DNA from: Oenanthe sinensis
Taxonomy: Eukaryota; Streptophyta; Magnoliopsida; Apiales; Apiaceae
Reading direction: 5' to 3'
Assembly: GCA_028671895.1 (NCBI GenBank)
Contig: JAPMAC010000207.1
Span: 2,480,001-2,544,000, forward strand
DNA: 64,000 nucleotides
The notes under the pieces are model-generated. The model saw nothing but the letters and a program-made list of their open reading frames with translations. It had not been told where the DNA came from and searched no databases. A program made the position numbers and the translations under genes. Positions 45,687-57,233 of this stretch are shown here, one piece after another; the first letter of the stretch is position 1, and the number at the start of each line of letters is the position of its first letter.

Positions 45687-47095
45687 TGTTAGTGGATTTT
45701 TTGTCCACTATATACGTTCCAATTTGGCTTAAATTGATCGCTAGTGCCCAAGTATTTAGTGTCTTTTGATGTGTTTTACGTTTTTGGTGTGCAGATTCCC
45801 AAGCGAAGGAGAATTGATGAATATTTGCATAAATTGGTGGTACATGAGCTAGGAATTAAAAGGAGGAAGATCAAGGCTTGAGTTGAGGTCGAAAGAAGGC
45901 AAGACGAGTCGCTAAAGGAGCAAAGTTTCAAGGAATTCAACTGCAGAGCAGAAGCAGCAGGCGCGCCCTCCCTTCAACAAGCGCGCCCGCGCTCCTTTAA
46001 GCAGGCGCGCCCGCGCCCTGTCAAGCGCCCCCGCGCCACATCCGAGCTCCAGTTGCTGATTTTTGCAGTTTGGTCCGTTTCGAAGCCCAGGAAGCAGCAA
46101 GCCCATGGATCATTATTTTATGTAACCTAGTATAAAGACATAAGGATTATTATTATTGTCATTATCTAAAAAATTAATTAAGCAAGTAGGGTTTTTATTA
46201 TCGTACAAGAAGACAGAGTACTTGTGAGCCGTCAAGCTATTTTTCTTTTGTAATTTTCATCACGTGGATTATCGGTTGTTTCTTTACTCTTGCAATTAAT
46301 ATCAGTAGTTTATGCATAATTGTTTATTTTACTATGTTTTCAATTGAACCCATGATGTCGGCTAGTCCAATTATGGGCTAATCGTTGTCATGGGATTTTA
46401 ATGGATTTCTCTATCGATTCTAGATATTGATTGTCTTTATGCCAAGTATGTGATTGTTATGGATATCCTAGTATGGTTAAGCTTATTCGTTGTAAATGCG
46501 TCGCGAACATTTATGATTGTTTGTTAAATCCTCGTGAATGCGAAAGTGGATCTAGGGTTTAGAACATGCCATGCTAGCATAGGTTTTTGCGTGTTAAGAG
46601 CAGGTATTAATTTGTGGTGTAATTCTAACCGTCTTGCACTGACTATGTGATTTTATGGATCCTTGTGCTTAAGCCATTATGTTTTCAATCTCTATAGACA
46701 TATAGGGACTAAGTATAATGGTTGACTATTTGACTTCTATCTTTTGTGGATGTTCATTAGGATGGTATGCGTGCAACGAAAGTTGGCGTTTATCAGTTTA
46801 GAGGGTCTGATCAGTTATCGTCACTTTCACATGCTAGGTTGAAAAGGCATAAGATTCTAGATGAGATAGTTAATGAAGTTAAAATCCCATGTTTATTTTT
46901 ATATAAGTAATTCGTTAAGTTTTAATTAGTAGTGTAATCAAAATTCCAATTGTTATTTTCTTAGCAGTGAAACTTAATCATACTCTGGTGTATAAGTGAA
47001 CTAATCGTAAGCAAGTCGAGTCTCTGTGGGAACGAATCCTACTTATTACTGTATTACTTGTGACCACGTTCTCTTGCGTGAATAAAGTGCGAACA
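45687..47095 (+). repeat. Athila LTR 2 (shared middle LTR)
   Basis: 1409 bp. Preceded by a polypurine tract and followed by a primer-binding site, so it serves as 3' LTR of unit 1 and 5' LTR of unit 2. No target duplication on either side. Confidence 0.95.
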
Positions 47096-47101
47096 AGTTT
47101 T

Positions 47102-47119
47102 TGGCGCCGCTGCCGGGGA
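47102..47119 (+). other. Primer-binding site, tRNA-Asp type (unit 2)
   Basis: Identical to the unit 1 site. Confidence 0.85.
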
Positions 47120-47238
47120 CTCGGTTCATTGTTTTATTTAGTTAATGTGCTTATCATCAGTGGTCGTTAGATATCACTGACTGAGATTTGTTACTAATCG
47201 TTCTTGTTTGTTACGTGAATTCAGGTAATTGATCGTGT

Positions 47239-48792
47239 ATGCGTACTCGTTCTCAATCGAGTAAGGAAAAACTGGAAGAACACTTAGACGAAGAAGAGGG
47301 AATTGCAGTTCCAGAAATTGAACCAGAAATAGTAATGGGGGATCCAGTGAAAGCTCTTAAGGATTACTCTCAACCGAAGATCAATGACATTCAGTCAAGC
47401 ATTGTTAGGCCGGCTATTGCAGCTAATAATTTCGAAATCAAGCCGGGCACAATTCAAATGGTTCAGAATTCTGTGCAGTTTGGGGGTTCACCTGCTGAGG
47501 ACCCTAATATGCATATCAGAGACTTCATCGAGATCTGTGATACCTTTAAAACCAACGGGGTTTCTGAAGATGCTATAAAACTGAGGCTGTTTCCATTCTC
47601 TCTACGAGACAAGGCAAAGAGCTGGTTGCATTCGCTGCCAGCAGGTTCTATAACTACTTGGGAGGATCTCGCACAAAAGTTTCTGACTAAATTCTTCCCT
47701 ATGGCTAAGACGGCAGCCATGAGGAATGCTCTTACACAGTTCAATCAACATTCTGGAGAAACGTTGTGTGAAGCTTGGGAAAGGTATAAAGAGATGCTTC
47801 GAAAGTGTCCCCATCATGGGATGCCCGATTGGATGGTCATTAACGGTTTCTATAATGGGTTGAATCATTCACGCCCTATGCTTGATGCAGCATCTGGAGG
47901 AGCTCTTTGGGCCAAGAGCTATGAAGAAGCTTATGACTTGATTGAAATGATGGCTGCCAACGAGTATCAGAATCCTACTCAGCGATTGCCGCAGAGTAAA
48001 ACTGCAGGTGTTTTTGAAGTGGACGCTGCCACGGCTATAACAGCTCAACTACAGGCGTTATCTATAAAGGTGGACGCATTATCCAAGGCAGGAATTCAGC
48101 AAGTCGCTATGGTTTGTGATCTATGTGCAGGTGCTCATGATACAACTCAGTGTGCTATTTCTAGCGATTCAGCGTATTTTGTCAGCAACTTTCAGAAGCC
48201 TACACAACCGGCACCTAATACATATCACCCCAACAACAGGAATCATCCTAACTTCAGTTGGAGCAACAATCAGAATGCCATGCCACAACCATCGCAGGGT
48301 CAGCAATTTGGAACAAGGCCTTTCAACAATTCTGTTCCTCAACAATCTTATGCACCAAGACAATCATATAACCCTCCTGGTTTCCATCAACAACCTCAAG
48401 GAGGACAAGGGCACTCAAATGAAAAGTCAGAAATGGAGGAACTGAGAATGATGTATAAAAGTCAAGCTGTGACACTGAAAACATTGGAAAATCAAATTGG
48501 TCAACTAGCAAATGCTCTTCTAAACAGACCTCAAGGACAATTACCAAGTGACACAGAGGCTAACCCAGGCAAGAAAGAAAACAAGGAACAAATACACGCT
48601 ATTACATTGCGTTCTGGAAGGGTTACGAACAATCAGGAGGTCGAAATTCCACAAAACGAAGAACGTCGGCATTCTGGGCAGGAGGTGCAGGGCGGGCGCG
48701 CTTCTTCAGGCGCGGGCGCGCCTCACCTTACTGCTGGAGGGGGATTTTCTGCAGAAAAAGATACGCAGGAGGAGCCGATAAAAAAAAAATGA
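47239..48792 (+). CDS. gag: Athila Gag polyprotein, unit 2
   Basis: 517 aa, same protein as in unit 1: capsid domain, CDLCAGAHDTTQC knuckle, coiled segment, Lys run over ten A residues, stop overlapping the pol ATG in -1 frame. Retention of the open frame in both units shows that little time has passed since duplication. Confidence 0.9.
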   Translation: MRTRSQSSKEKLEEHLDEEEGIAVPEIEPEIVMGDPVKALKDYSQPKINDIQSSIVRPAIAANNFEIKPGTIQMVQNSVQFGGSPAEDPNMHIRDFIEICDTFKTNGVSEDAIKLRLFPFSLRDKAKSWLHSLPAGSITTWEDLAQKFLTKFFPMAKTAAMRNALTQFNQHSGETLCEAWERYKEMLRKCPHHGMPDWMVINGFYNGLNHSRPMLDAASGGALWAKSYEEAYDLIEMMAANEYQNPTQRLPQSKTAGVFEVDAATAITAQLQALSIKVDALSKAGIQQVAMVCDLCAGAHDTTQCAISSDSAYFVSNFQKPTQPAPNTYHPNNRNHPNFSWSNNQNAMPQPSQGQQFGTRPFNNSVPQQSYAPRQSYNPPGFHQQPQGGQGHSNEKSEMEELRMMYKSQAVTLKTLENQIGQLANALLNRPQGQLPSDTEANPGKKENKEQIHAITLRSGRVTNNQEVEIPQNEERRHSGQEVQGGRASSGAGAPHLTAGGGFSAEKDTQEEPIKKK

Positions 48793-50642
48793 ATGATTCA
48801 GAGGAGAAAAGTAGTTCAGAGAAAGACAGTGATCACAAGGAAGTCTTTCCTCCTCCACCATTCCCTAAAAGGCTTCAGAAGCAGAAATCGGATAAACAGT
48901 TTGCTAAATTCTTGGAAGTTTTTAAGAAACTACACATCAACTTACCTTTTGCTGAAGCGCTGGAGCAAATGCCAAGCTACGCCAAATTCATGAAAGGCAT
49001 TCTATCTAGGAAACTGAAGCTAGAAGAGTTAAACACTGTGGCCTTGACGGAAGAGTGTAGTGCAGTATTGCAGCAGAAGTTACCACCAAAGTTGAAGGAT
49101 CCTGGTAGTTTCACTATACCATGCATAATTGGGAATTTGTCGTTCGACAAATGTTTGTGCGATTTGGGAGCGAGCATCAACCTCATGCCATACTCTATAT
49201 TCTTACAACTTGGTCTTCCTGAGCCAAAGCCGACTAACATGTCACTGCAGTTAGCAGATCGTTCAATCACTTATCCGCGAGGAATTGTCGAAGATGTTTT
49301 GGTGAAAGTCGACAAACTAATCTTTCCAGCAGATTTTGTCATCCTTGATTTTGTAGAAGACAAGAAAATCCCTATCATTCTTGGTAGACCATTCTTGGCA
49401 ACGGGAAAGACATTGATTGACGTACAGAAGGGAGAACTCACCATGAGAGTGCACGATCAGAATGTCACATTCAATGTGTTCAAAGCAATGCAATTTCTAA
49501 CAGAAGAAGATCAATGCTTTAAAGTAGATGTAGTGGAATCTGCTGTGCAAGTAAAGATTGAACACATGCTTATGAATGATACACTGGAAAAGGCTTTAAG
49601 TGGGGACTTTACAATTGAAGAGGATGAGGTTGAAGAACAGGTACAGTCTCTGAATGCTTCTCCTTGGCAACAAAAGTTTGGGAAACCAGAATCGTTGGAT
49701 TTATCTGAATTGAGAGAATCACATCAGCGGTTGAAACCATCTATCGAGGAAGCACCAAAGCTAGAGCTCAAACCATTGCCTGATCACTTAAGGTATGCTT
49801 CTCTTGGGGAATCATTTACTTTACCTGTAATTATTGCTGCTAACCTTACAGGTCCTGAAGAAGAAAAGCTGTTAAGGGTTCTCAGGGAATTCAAATCAGC
49901 CATTGGTTGGACTATTGCAGACATTAAAGGAATCAGTCCTGCCTATTGTCAGCATAAGATTCCGCTGGAAGAAGGTAGTAAGCCAACAGTGGAACATCAG
50001 AGAAGGCTTAATCCACTCATGAAGGAAGTAGTAAAGAAGGAAATTATCAAGTGGTTGGATGCAGGGATTATCTATCCTATTTCTGACAGTGCTTGGGTGA
50101 GTCCAGTTCAATGTGTGCCAAAGAAAGGAGGCATGACGGTGGTAACTAACGAAAAGAACGAGCTCATTCCTACGCGGACAGTCACTGGTTGGAGAATCTG
50201 CATGGATTACAGGAAGCTGAACAAAGCTACTCGGAAGGATCACTTCCCTCTTCCTTTCATCGATCAAATGCTAGACCGACTGGCCGGCCATGAGTACTAT
50301 TGCCTGCTGGATGGATATTCGGGTTACAATCAGATCTGCATTGCTCCAGAGGATCAGGAGAAGACAACATTTACTTGTCCGTTCGGTACCTTCGCTTTTC
50401 GAAGGGTTTCTTTTGGGTTATGTGGTGCACCTGGCACTTTTCAGAGGTGCATGATGGCAATTTTTTCAGACATGATTGGTAAGACAGTGGAAGTATTCAT
50501 GGATGATTTTTCAGTATTTGGGTATTCTTTTGACGAATGTCTACACAATCTTAGCATGGTTCTGAAAAGATGCGTGGAGACTAATCTGGTTCTCAATTGG
50601 GAGAAATGCCATTTCATGGTACAAGAGGGAACTATTCTTTGA
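48789..50642 (+). CDS. pol: Athila Pol, protease and reverse transcriptase part, unit 2
   Basis: 617 aa, identical in protein to unit 1, with retropepsin DLGAS and RT FMDD. Ends at the TGA at 50640 shared with unit 1. Overlaps gag by ATGA. Confidence 0.85.
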   Translation: MNDSEEKSSSEKDSDHKEVFPPPPFPKRLQKQKSDKQFAKFLEVFKKLHINLPFAEALEQMPSYAKFMKGILSRKLKLEELNTVALTEECSAVLQQKLPPKLKDPGSFTIPCIIGNLSFDKCLCDLGASINLMPYSIFLQLGLPEPKPTNMSLQLADRSITYPRGIVEDVLVKVDKLIFPADFVILDFVEDKKIPIILGRPFLATGKTLIDVQKGELTMRVHDQNVTFNVFKAMQFLTEEDQCFKVDVVESAVQVKIEHMLMNDTLEKALSGDFTIEEDEVEEQVQSLNASPWQQKFGKPESLDLSELRESHQRLKPSIEEAPKLELKPLPDHLRYASLGESFTLPVIIAANLTGPEEEKLLRVLREFKSAIGWTIADIKGISPAYCQHKIPLEEGSKPTVEHQRRLNPLMKEVVKKEIIKWLDAGIIYPISDSAWVSPVQCVPKKGGMTVVTNEKNELIPTRTVTGWRICMDYRKLNKATRKDHFPLPFIDQMLDRLAGHEYYCLLDGYSGYNQICIAPEDQEKTTFTCPFGTFAFRRVSFGLCGAPGTFQRCMMAIFSDMIGKTVEVFMDDFSVFGYSFDECLHNLSMVLKRCVETNLVLNWEKCHFMVQEGTIL

Positions 50643-52661
50643 CACAAGGTGTCACGTCGTGGCCTGGAAGTGGATAAAGCAAAAATAGAGACAATTGAAA
50701 ATCTTCCACCGCCCAATTCAGTGAGAGGAATTCGTAGTTTCCTCGGTCATGCAGGTTTCTACAGAAGATTCATCAAGGATTTCTCCAAAATTTCTAAACC
50801 TTTGTGTAAGCTATTGGAGAAGGATATTCCCTTCAAATTCGATGATGATTGTATGACAGCTTTTGAGACATTGAAGAGGAAGTTGATTTCGGCACCTGTG
50901 ATCATCGCCCCAGATTGGAATGAACCTTTTGCTATGATGTGTGATGCTAGCGATTTTGCATTAGGGGTTGTTCTTGGTCAAAAGAAAGACAAGATTTTTC
51001 ATGTTATCTACTATGCAAGCAAGACACTCAATGATGCGCAAGTGAATTACACAACCACAGAGAAGGAGCTGTTAGCCATTGTATATGGCTTTGAAAAATT
51101 CAGATCATACTTGCTTGGTACGAAAGTGACGGTGTATACTGACCACGCAGCTATTAGGTATCTGCTCTCCAAGAAGGATTCTAAACCCCGCCTGATTCGA
51201 TGGATTCTCCTACTTCAAGAATTCGACGTGGAGATCAAAGATAGAAAAGGGACCGAGAATCAGGTAGCTGATCACCTCTCACGATTGGAAGATCCTGGTA
51301 AATCACGAGACAGTACTCTCATCAATGACTCATTTCCGGATGAACAACTGTTTGGAGTACAAGAAGAAGAACCATGGTATGCGGATATTATGAATTATCT
51401 TGTGAGTCATATTGTTCCACCCGAATTGTCGTCAGCCCAAAGGAAGAAATTCATGCATGATGTAAAGTGGTTTCGTTGGGATGAGCCATATCTGTTTAAA
51501 CAAGGGGCTGATCAGATTATCAGAAGGTGTGTACCATATAGTGAGACTGAAGCTATTCTGAGGGATTATCATGCCACAGCTTATGGAGGCCATTATGGAG
51601 GTGAAAAGACAGCTACTCGTATTCTGCAGGCAGGATTTTATTGGCCATCACTATTCAAGGATGCTCATCAGTTTGTAACCAGATGTGATCGTTGTCAGCG
51701 AGTAGGCAACATTTCGAGAAGGGATGAGATGCCCCTTAATGTAATGCTAGAGGTAGAAATTTTTGATGTGTGGGGGATCGACTTCATGGGCCCATTCATT
51801 TCATCTTGCAATAACCAATACATCTTGCTAGCTGTGGATTACGTCTCTAAATGGGTTGAGGTCAAGGCACTTCCAACTAATGATGCCAATGTAGTGCTCA
51901 ACTTCCTTCACAAGAACATTTTCACCAGATTTGGGACTCCAAGGGTCATTATTAGCGATGAGGGTTCTCACTTTTGCAATCGAAAGTTCACTAATCTGAT
52001 GGCAAGATTCAACATCAACCATCGGGTGGCGACAGCATACCACCCTCAAACCAATGGTTAAGCTGAAGTATCAAACCGTGAGATCAAACGCATTCTGGAA
52101 AAAGTGGTAAGTCCTTCGCGTAAGGATTGGTCTTTAAAACTGGATGAAGCTGTGTGGGCCTACCGAACTGCGTTCAAAACACCTTTGGGGATGTCACCAT
52201 ATCAACTAGTCTATGGAAAAGCTTGTCATCTACCAGCAGAACTGGAACACAAGGCTTATTAGGCATTGCAGAAACTGAATTTTGATTATCAAGCCGCAGG
52301 GGAAAAGCGGATGGTGCAAATCAATGAAATGGATGAATTTCGTCTACAAGCTTATGAGAATAACAAGCTCTACAAGGAAAAAGTGAAAAGATGGCATGAT
52401 CGGCGGTTGACAACAAAGGTATTGGTTCCTGGTCAATTAGTTTTATTATTTAACTCTCGTCTGCGATTGTTTCCAGGAAAACTCAAGTCAAGGTGGTCAG
52501 GACCCTTTGTTGTGAAGACGGTGTATCCACACGGAGCTGTGGAGATTTATGAAAAGACCTCAGATCAAGCGTTTAAAGTCAATGGTCAGAGATTGAAGCC
52601 GTATTTGGGAGAACAAGTAAATCGCGAAGCTGAAGTCGCGATTCTGTCAACCTCGGATTGA
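50643..52661 (+). pseudogene. pol: Athila Pol, RNase H and integrase part, unit 2 (broken)
   Basis: The frame is open from 50649 to 52061 (470 aa), joining RNase H and most of integrase without the stop present in unit 1. It is then cut by the shared TAA at 52059 and by a private TAG at 52260 (TGG in unit 1). RNase H and integrase motifs are as in unit 1. Because the shared TAA removes the last integrase catalytic residue, this unit also lacks a complete integrase without readthrough. Confidence 0.9.
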
Positions 52662-52800
52662 GGACCTGCAGTAACGTCCGGCTAAATGACGTTAACGACA
52701 GCGCTCGTGGGAGGCAACCTACGGTTTGAATGGTAATTTTTATTCTCGTAAAAAAACAAACAAAAAAAAAATTGAAAAATCCGAAAATGGACAGAAGCAC

Positions 52801-52850
52801 CCGGGGCGGGCGCGCTCCTAGAGGCGCGGGCGCGCCTGAGCGCGGTTCCA
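52801..52850. repeat. GC-rich minisatellite, unit 2 (short allele)
   Basis: One 16-bp unit at the place where unit 1 has four. Confidence 0.8.
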
Positions 52851-53069
52851 GAAAAAAATTTTAGTTTAAAAATTCCAAAAATCGAAAATTAAGAATCTTC
52901 TTTACCTTTTTATTAGTTTTTGGCCCTACCCAGCCCAATCTCACTTGTTTATAAAGGCTTTGCATACCCTAACCCTAGCAACTTACTTACTTCACTTCTT
53001 GCATTCACACATATACACACAACTATACACGCACCTCATCTCCTCTCTTCACAAATCTACACTCAATCA

Positions 53070-54206
53070 ATGGCACCCAAGAGATCTAGGCGCTCAGGGA
53101 CTTCAAGTTCTTCTTCGAGTGGGGGAGTTGTGCCCCAATTCAATTCACCGGAGGCCCAAATTGAGTTTACACGCTTGATGACCAAATCTGTGGTCAAGGA
53201 AAGGGGATTTATTCCGGGTGTTCTTGATGGGTCTCTAATCGCGATGGTTAGTGAGCGCGGTTGGGAGACCGTGTGTGAGGCTGCGGAGGCGATACCATTG
53301 AGTATCGTTAGGGAGTTCTATGCCAATGCCAAGCAGGAGAAGAATGGGTATTCTGCAGTTCGAGGGTATGTTGTGGATTATACTCCTGCCGCCATCACTA
53401 GGGTTTTGCATTTGCCTGCTCCGCAGGAGGGAGTGGAAGATTTTGGGTTGAAGACCCGTGGGGAGGTTGACCTTGAGGCCATTCTGCGGGATATGACAGT
53501 TCCAGGCACTACTTGGAAGCGTAGGGCAGGCTCTACTGAGCCGGTCACCTTCTCCGCCATGGCTTTGAACCCGTATGCTAAGGCCTGGAACCTGTTTCTG
53601 TGTGCTAACATTGTGCCATCGTCGCACACTCATGAGGTGACAGTGGATCAGGCTATTTTGTTGTGGGGTATTCTCAGCGGGCGATACATCGACCTAGGCT
53701 CCCTTATCCACAGGCACATGATCCGATTTTTGCAGGGCAGTACCACTGGAGCGATTCCGTATGGCTCAGTGGTTGTTCGTCTGTGTGTTGATGTGGGTAT
53801 TCACTGGCCGGCGGAGGAACAGTTGCAACTTCCTGCGAGTGCCATTGACACGGCGGCGATAGCTCGACTACCTGAATGGGACGGTGGTGTACCGCATCCC
53901 AGAGGCTTAGGGTATATTGTGGATGGTGACGTGCCTCCTAGACAACAGAGGGCGGCTAGGGCTGGATCTTCTAGGGCACCGCCAGCTGTGGCTAGTGCTG
54001 GTATGGGTGAGGCTCATTTTCGGAGGTTGGCTCGGCGGATGGACGCAGTTGATGATAGACAGAGCCGTTTTGCTGCTGACCTGACTCAGGCTCTTAGTGC
54101 AGCTTTTCTGGCTACAGGTGTACAAGTCGATTGGCCTGTTTATGGGGCTGGCACCGTGTATCCACCACCGGATTCCCCCGAGGAGGGTGACTTTGCTGAG
54201 GATTGA
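53070..54206 (+). CDS. Athila second ORF (env-like / plant transposon protein), unit 2, intact
   Basis: 378 aa from MAPKRSRRSG; the in-frame extension to 52920 is a leader that includes the TATA-like sequence and is unlikely to be translated. The N-terminus is Ser rich and basic. A folded central region has WETVCEAAEAIPLSIVREFYANA, DYTPAAITRVLHLPAP, GTTWKRRA and DQAILLWGILSGRYIDLGSLI; then a disordered basic linker (PPRQQRAARAGSSRAPP), a short helical segment (FRRLARRMDAVDDRQSRFAADL) and an acidic tail. It belongs by recognition to the plant transposon protein family of Athila elements. No membrane segment is visible. It is the only undamaged second ORF in the window. Confidence 0.8.
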   Translation: MAPKRSRRSGTSSSSSSGGVVPQFNSPEAQIEFTRLMTKSVVKERGFIPGVLDGSLIAMVSERGWETVCEAAEAIPLSIVREFYANAKQEKNGYSAVRGYVVDYTPAAITRVLHLPAPQEGVEDFGLKTRGEVDLEAILRDMTVPGTTWKRRAGSTEPVTFSAMALNPYAKAWNLFLCANIVPSSHTHEVTVDQAILLWGILSGRYIDLGSLIHRHMIRFLQGSTTGAIPYGSVVVRLCVDVGIHWPAEEQLQLPASAIDTAAIARLPEWDGGVPHPRGLGYIVDGDVPPRQQRAARAGSSRAPPAVASAGMGEAHFRRLARRMDAVDDRQSRFAADLTQALSAAFLATGVQVDWPVYGAGTVYPPPDSPEEGDFAED

Positions 54207-55462
54207 GGTATTTCTGCACACTTTCTTCGTTTCTTGCCTTCAATGGGGACATTGAATATTTTAAAGTTTGGGGGTGGGAAATGGAGATTGTAGTTAGATG
54301 CATATAAGACATGTAGTTGTAGTTTTGTCATGCATTTTGTTTTAATTGTCCATATAGAGCATTTTGTTTGAAAATTTTTGTTCTGGCTATCATATGAATC
54401 CATTTTAGTTGCATTTCATAGCATGCATATTTCATGATCCCTTAGGACGAGCTAATTCTGATTGATAAGTCGATGTCAATTTGAGTGTGGTATTGATGAG
54501 CAGAGGGATGATTTACAGTCCTTATGAAATTGATTTGCATGTTTCAGAAGCACATTATTTACACAGTCTCATCGGTTGCTTCTGGGCTAGTTTGAGTCAT
54601 GCCTGTTTAGTTGTTTTAGATTTAATCGCCTGTTTATATCTAGAATGTTTGTTATTCCCTTGATAATGTAAAGATACTAAAGTTTAAGTTTGGGGAAAAC
54701 CAGGGATGCATGCTAGTTGTTAATGATTGTCAAGTATGGCTAGGTGTCAAATGGCTAGTAGCCGGCTCATATTTTTATGAGTAGTCTAGGGTTGGAATTG
54801 AGAATTCTCATTCCAGATTATGTTTTAAAAAAAAAAAAAAGAAAAAGAAAAAAAAGAGTCATGTGAATAATTCGAAGCAAAATTAACCAGGATGAGCTCT
54901 TTAATACTCGGGCAATTAAGTTCGAGGGGACTTTGTGCCTAGTGACCTAAGGCTTTTTATAGTCTGGGATCCACTAACCTAACGCTCGCTACATGGGTAT
55001 TATTGTATAAGCCTTTAGGGGTCTCATCCATTGCACGGTTAAATAAGCCTATGTATTGTGTTATGTGTCGTAGTGGAGGTTTAGCAATAAAGTGTGATTC
55101 CCTGTCTAACTCAAATGAATGACGGCGGTGTTTGTATGTTATGGAGTGTTTACCACTCATTCTGTTTATAAGCAGGTGATTGTCTTGGCGAAAAATAGGT
55201 ATGATTTTTATCTAGTGTCAGAGCATATTTGATGAGCATCGCACACACACACGTTCTGTTCATGTAGTATCAGTATAAGGGGACTTGGTCGAGCTCTGTT
55301 TGGATGTATTGCATCTCTTTGAGGCTTGGCTTATCGATTGGTTTTGGTGAGTTCGAGGGGGTCCTTGCATTTCGTAGTAGTTGCATTCATGCATTGCATT
55401 GCACTAGATTGTTTAGAGTCTGTTTATGCTTGGGGACAAGCATCGGTTTAAGTTTGGGGGTG
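54207..55462 (+). other. Untranslated 3' part of Athila internal region, unit 2
   Basis: Same content as in unit 1 with shorter A-rich (about 54828-54858) and CA tracts. Polypurine tract TTTAAGTTTGGGGGTG at 55447-55462. Confidence 0.75.
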
Positions 55463-56871
55463 TGTTAGTGGATTTTTTGTCCACTATATACGTTCCAATT
55501 TGGCTTAAATTGATCGCTAGTGCCCAAGTATTTAGTGTCTTTTGATGTGTTTTATGTTTTTGGTGTGCAGATTCCCAAGCGAAGGAGAATTGATGAATAT
55601 TTGCATAAATTGGTGGTACATGAGCTAGGAATTAAAAGGAGGAAGATCAAGGCTTGAGTTGAGGTCGAAAGAAGGCAAGACGAGTCGCTAAAGGAGCAAA
55701 GTTTCAAGGAATTCAACTGCAGAGCAGAAGCAGCAGGCGCGCCCTCCCTTCAACAAGCGCGCCCGCGCTCCTTTAAGCAAGCGCACCCGCGCCCTGTCAA
55801 GCGCCCCCGCGCCACATCCGAGCTCCAGTTGCTGATTTTTGCAGTTTGGTCCGTTTCGAAGCCCAGGAAGCAGCAAGCCCATGGATCATTATTTTATGTA
55901 ACCTAGTATAAAGACATAAGGATTATTATTATTGTCATTATCTAAAAAATTAATTAAGCAAGTAGGGTTTTTATTATCGTACAAGAAGACAGAGTACTTG
56001 TGAGCCGTCAAGCTATTTTTCTTTTGTAATTTTCATCACGTGGATTATCGGTTGTTTCTTTACTCTTGCAATTAATATCAGTAGTTTATGCATAATTGTT
56101 TATTTTACTATGTTTTCAATTGAACCCATGATGTCGGCTAGTCCAATTATGGGCTAATCGTTGTCATGGGATTTTAATGGATTTCTCTATCGATTCTAGA
56201 TATTGATTGTCTTTATGCCAAGTATGTGATTGTTATGGATATCCTAGTATGGTTAAGCTTATTCGTTGTAAATGCGTCGCGAACATTTATGATTGTTTGT
56301 TAAATCCTCGTGAATGCGAAAGTGGATCTAGGGTTTAGAACATGCCATGCTAGCATAGGTTTTTGCGTGTTAAGAGCAGGTATTAATTTGTGGTGTAATT
56401 CTAACCGTCTTGCACTGACTATGTGATTTTATGGATCCTTGTGCTTAAGCCATTATGTTTTCAATCTCTATAGACATATAGGGACTAAGTATAGTGGTTG
56501 ACTATTTGACTTCTATCTTTTGTGGATGTTCATTAGGATGGTATGCGTGCAACGAAAGTTGGCGTTTATCAGTTTAGAGGGTCTGATCAGTTATCGTCAC
56601 TTTCACATGCTAGGTTGAAAAGGCATAAGATTCTAGATGAGATAGTTAATGAAGTTAAAATCCCATGTTTATTTTTATATAAGTAATTCGTTAAGTTTTA
56701 ATTAGTAGTGTAATCAAAATTCCAATTGTTATTTTCTTAGCAGTGAAACTTAATCATACTCTGGTGTATAAGTGAACTAATCGTAAGCAAGTCGAGTCTC
56801 TGTGGGAACGAATCCTACTTATTACTGTATTACTTGTGACCACGTTCTCTTGCGTGAATAAAGTGCGAACA
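55463..56871 (+). repeat. Athila LTR 3
   Basis: 1409 bp; G-to-A changes in the GC-rich block (CAAGCGCACCC near 55780) are private to this copy. Ends GCGAACA and is followed by the TGCAC duplication. Confidence 0.95.
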
Positions 56872-56876
56872 TGCAC
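56872..56876. other. Right target-site duplication (TGCAC) of the Gypsy array
   Basis: Matches 35833-35837 exactly. Confidence 0.9.
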
Positions 56877-57232
56877 TGGTCTGGTTCACAAGTGACTAAC
56901 ACTGAATTGATCTTCATACTTTAAATTTAAATTAATTGACAAGCTTGTTGTATACCTTTATTGCTTCTGATCTTCAATGAAATCTTCTGGCACTGACTGT
57001 TTGATCTTCACTACTTTCTGAAACACTAAATGACTTATTCTTCACTGACGCTTAAACATAGTAATGAACTTCTTTCAGTGATCTTCAATATTCCATCAAA
57101 TACCTTGATACATGTAGTTGCCTGATCTTCATTGTAGATTCCCGTGATTACAATAATATTATTTACCAGTCCTTTTACCTTTAGTCGAGTTACAGTTCCT
57201 CGATTACATTGTATGTTACATTATGCTTTACA
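56877..57232 (-). repeat. 3' LTR of the minus-strand Copia element, proximal part
   Basis: The minus strand starts TGTAAAGCATAATG at 57232, immediately after the polypurine tract. It contains the GGTCTGGTTCACAAGTGACTAAC block also seen in the solo LTR near 18800. Together with 34960-35837 it makes an LTR of about 1.23 kb. Confidence 0.75.
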
Positions 57233-57233
57233 A

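Larger units (their letters stand above)
35838..56871 (+). mobile_element. Athila-type Ty3/Gypsy retrotransposon, tandem three-LTR array
   Basis: Structure: LTR (35838-37246), internal (37247-45686), LTR (45687-47095), internal (47096-55462), LTR (55463-56871). All LTRs are 1409 bp and differ by a few bases. Each internal region has a tRNA-Asp primer-binding site, gag, a protease/RT/RNase H/integrase frame (so Gypsy order), a second ORF and a polypurine tract. The tRNA-Asp primer and the extra 3' ORF point to the Athila group. Internal regions differ in length by 73 bp, mostly simple repeats and a GC-rich minisatellite. Flanked by TGCAC only at the outer ends. It lies inside a Copia 3' LTR. 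Confidence 0.9.

Noticed and set aside
35838..56871. Host gene duplication explaining the two 10-kb repeats
   Set aside because: The repeated unit is bounded exactly by LTRs with a primer-binding site and polypurine tract, and encodes only retroelement proteins.
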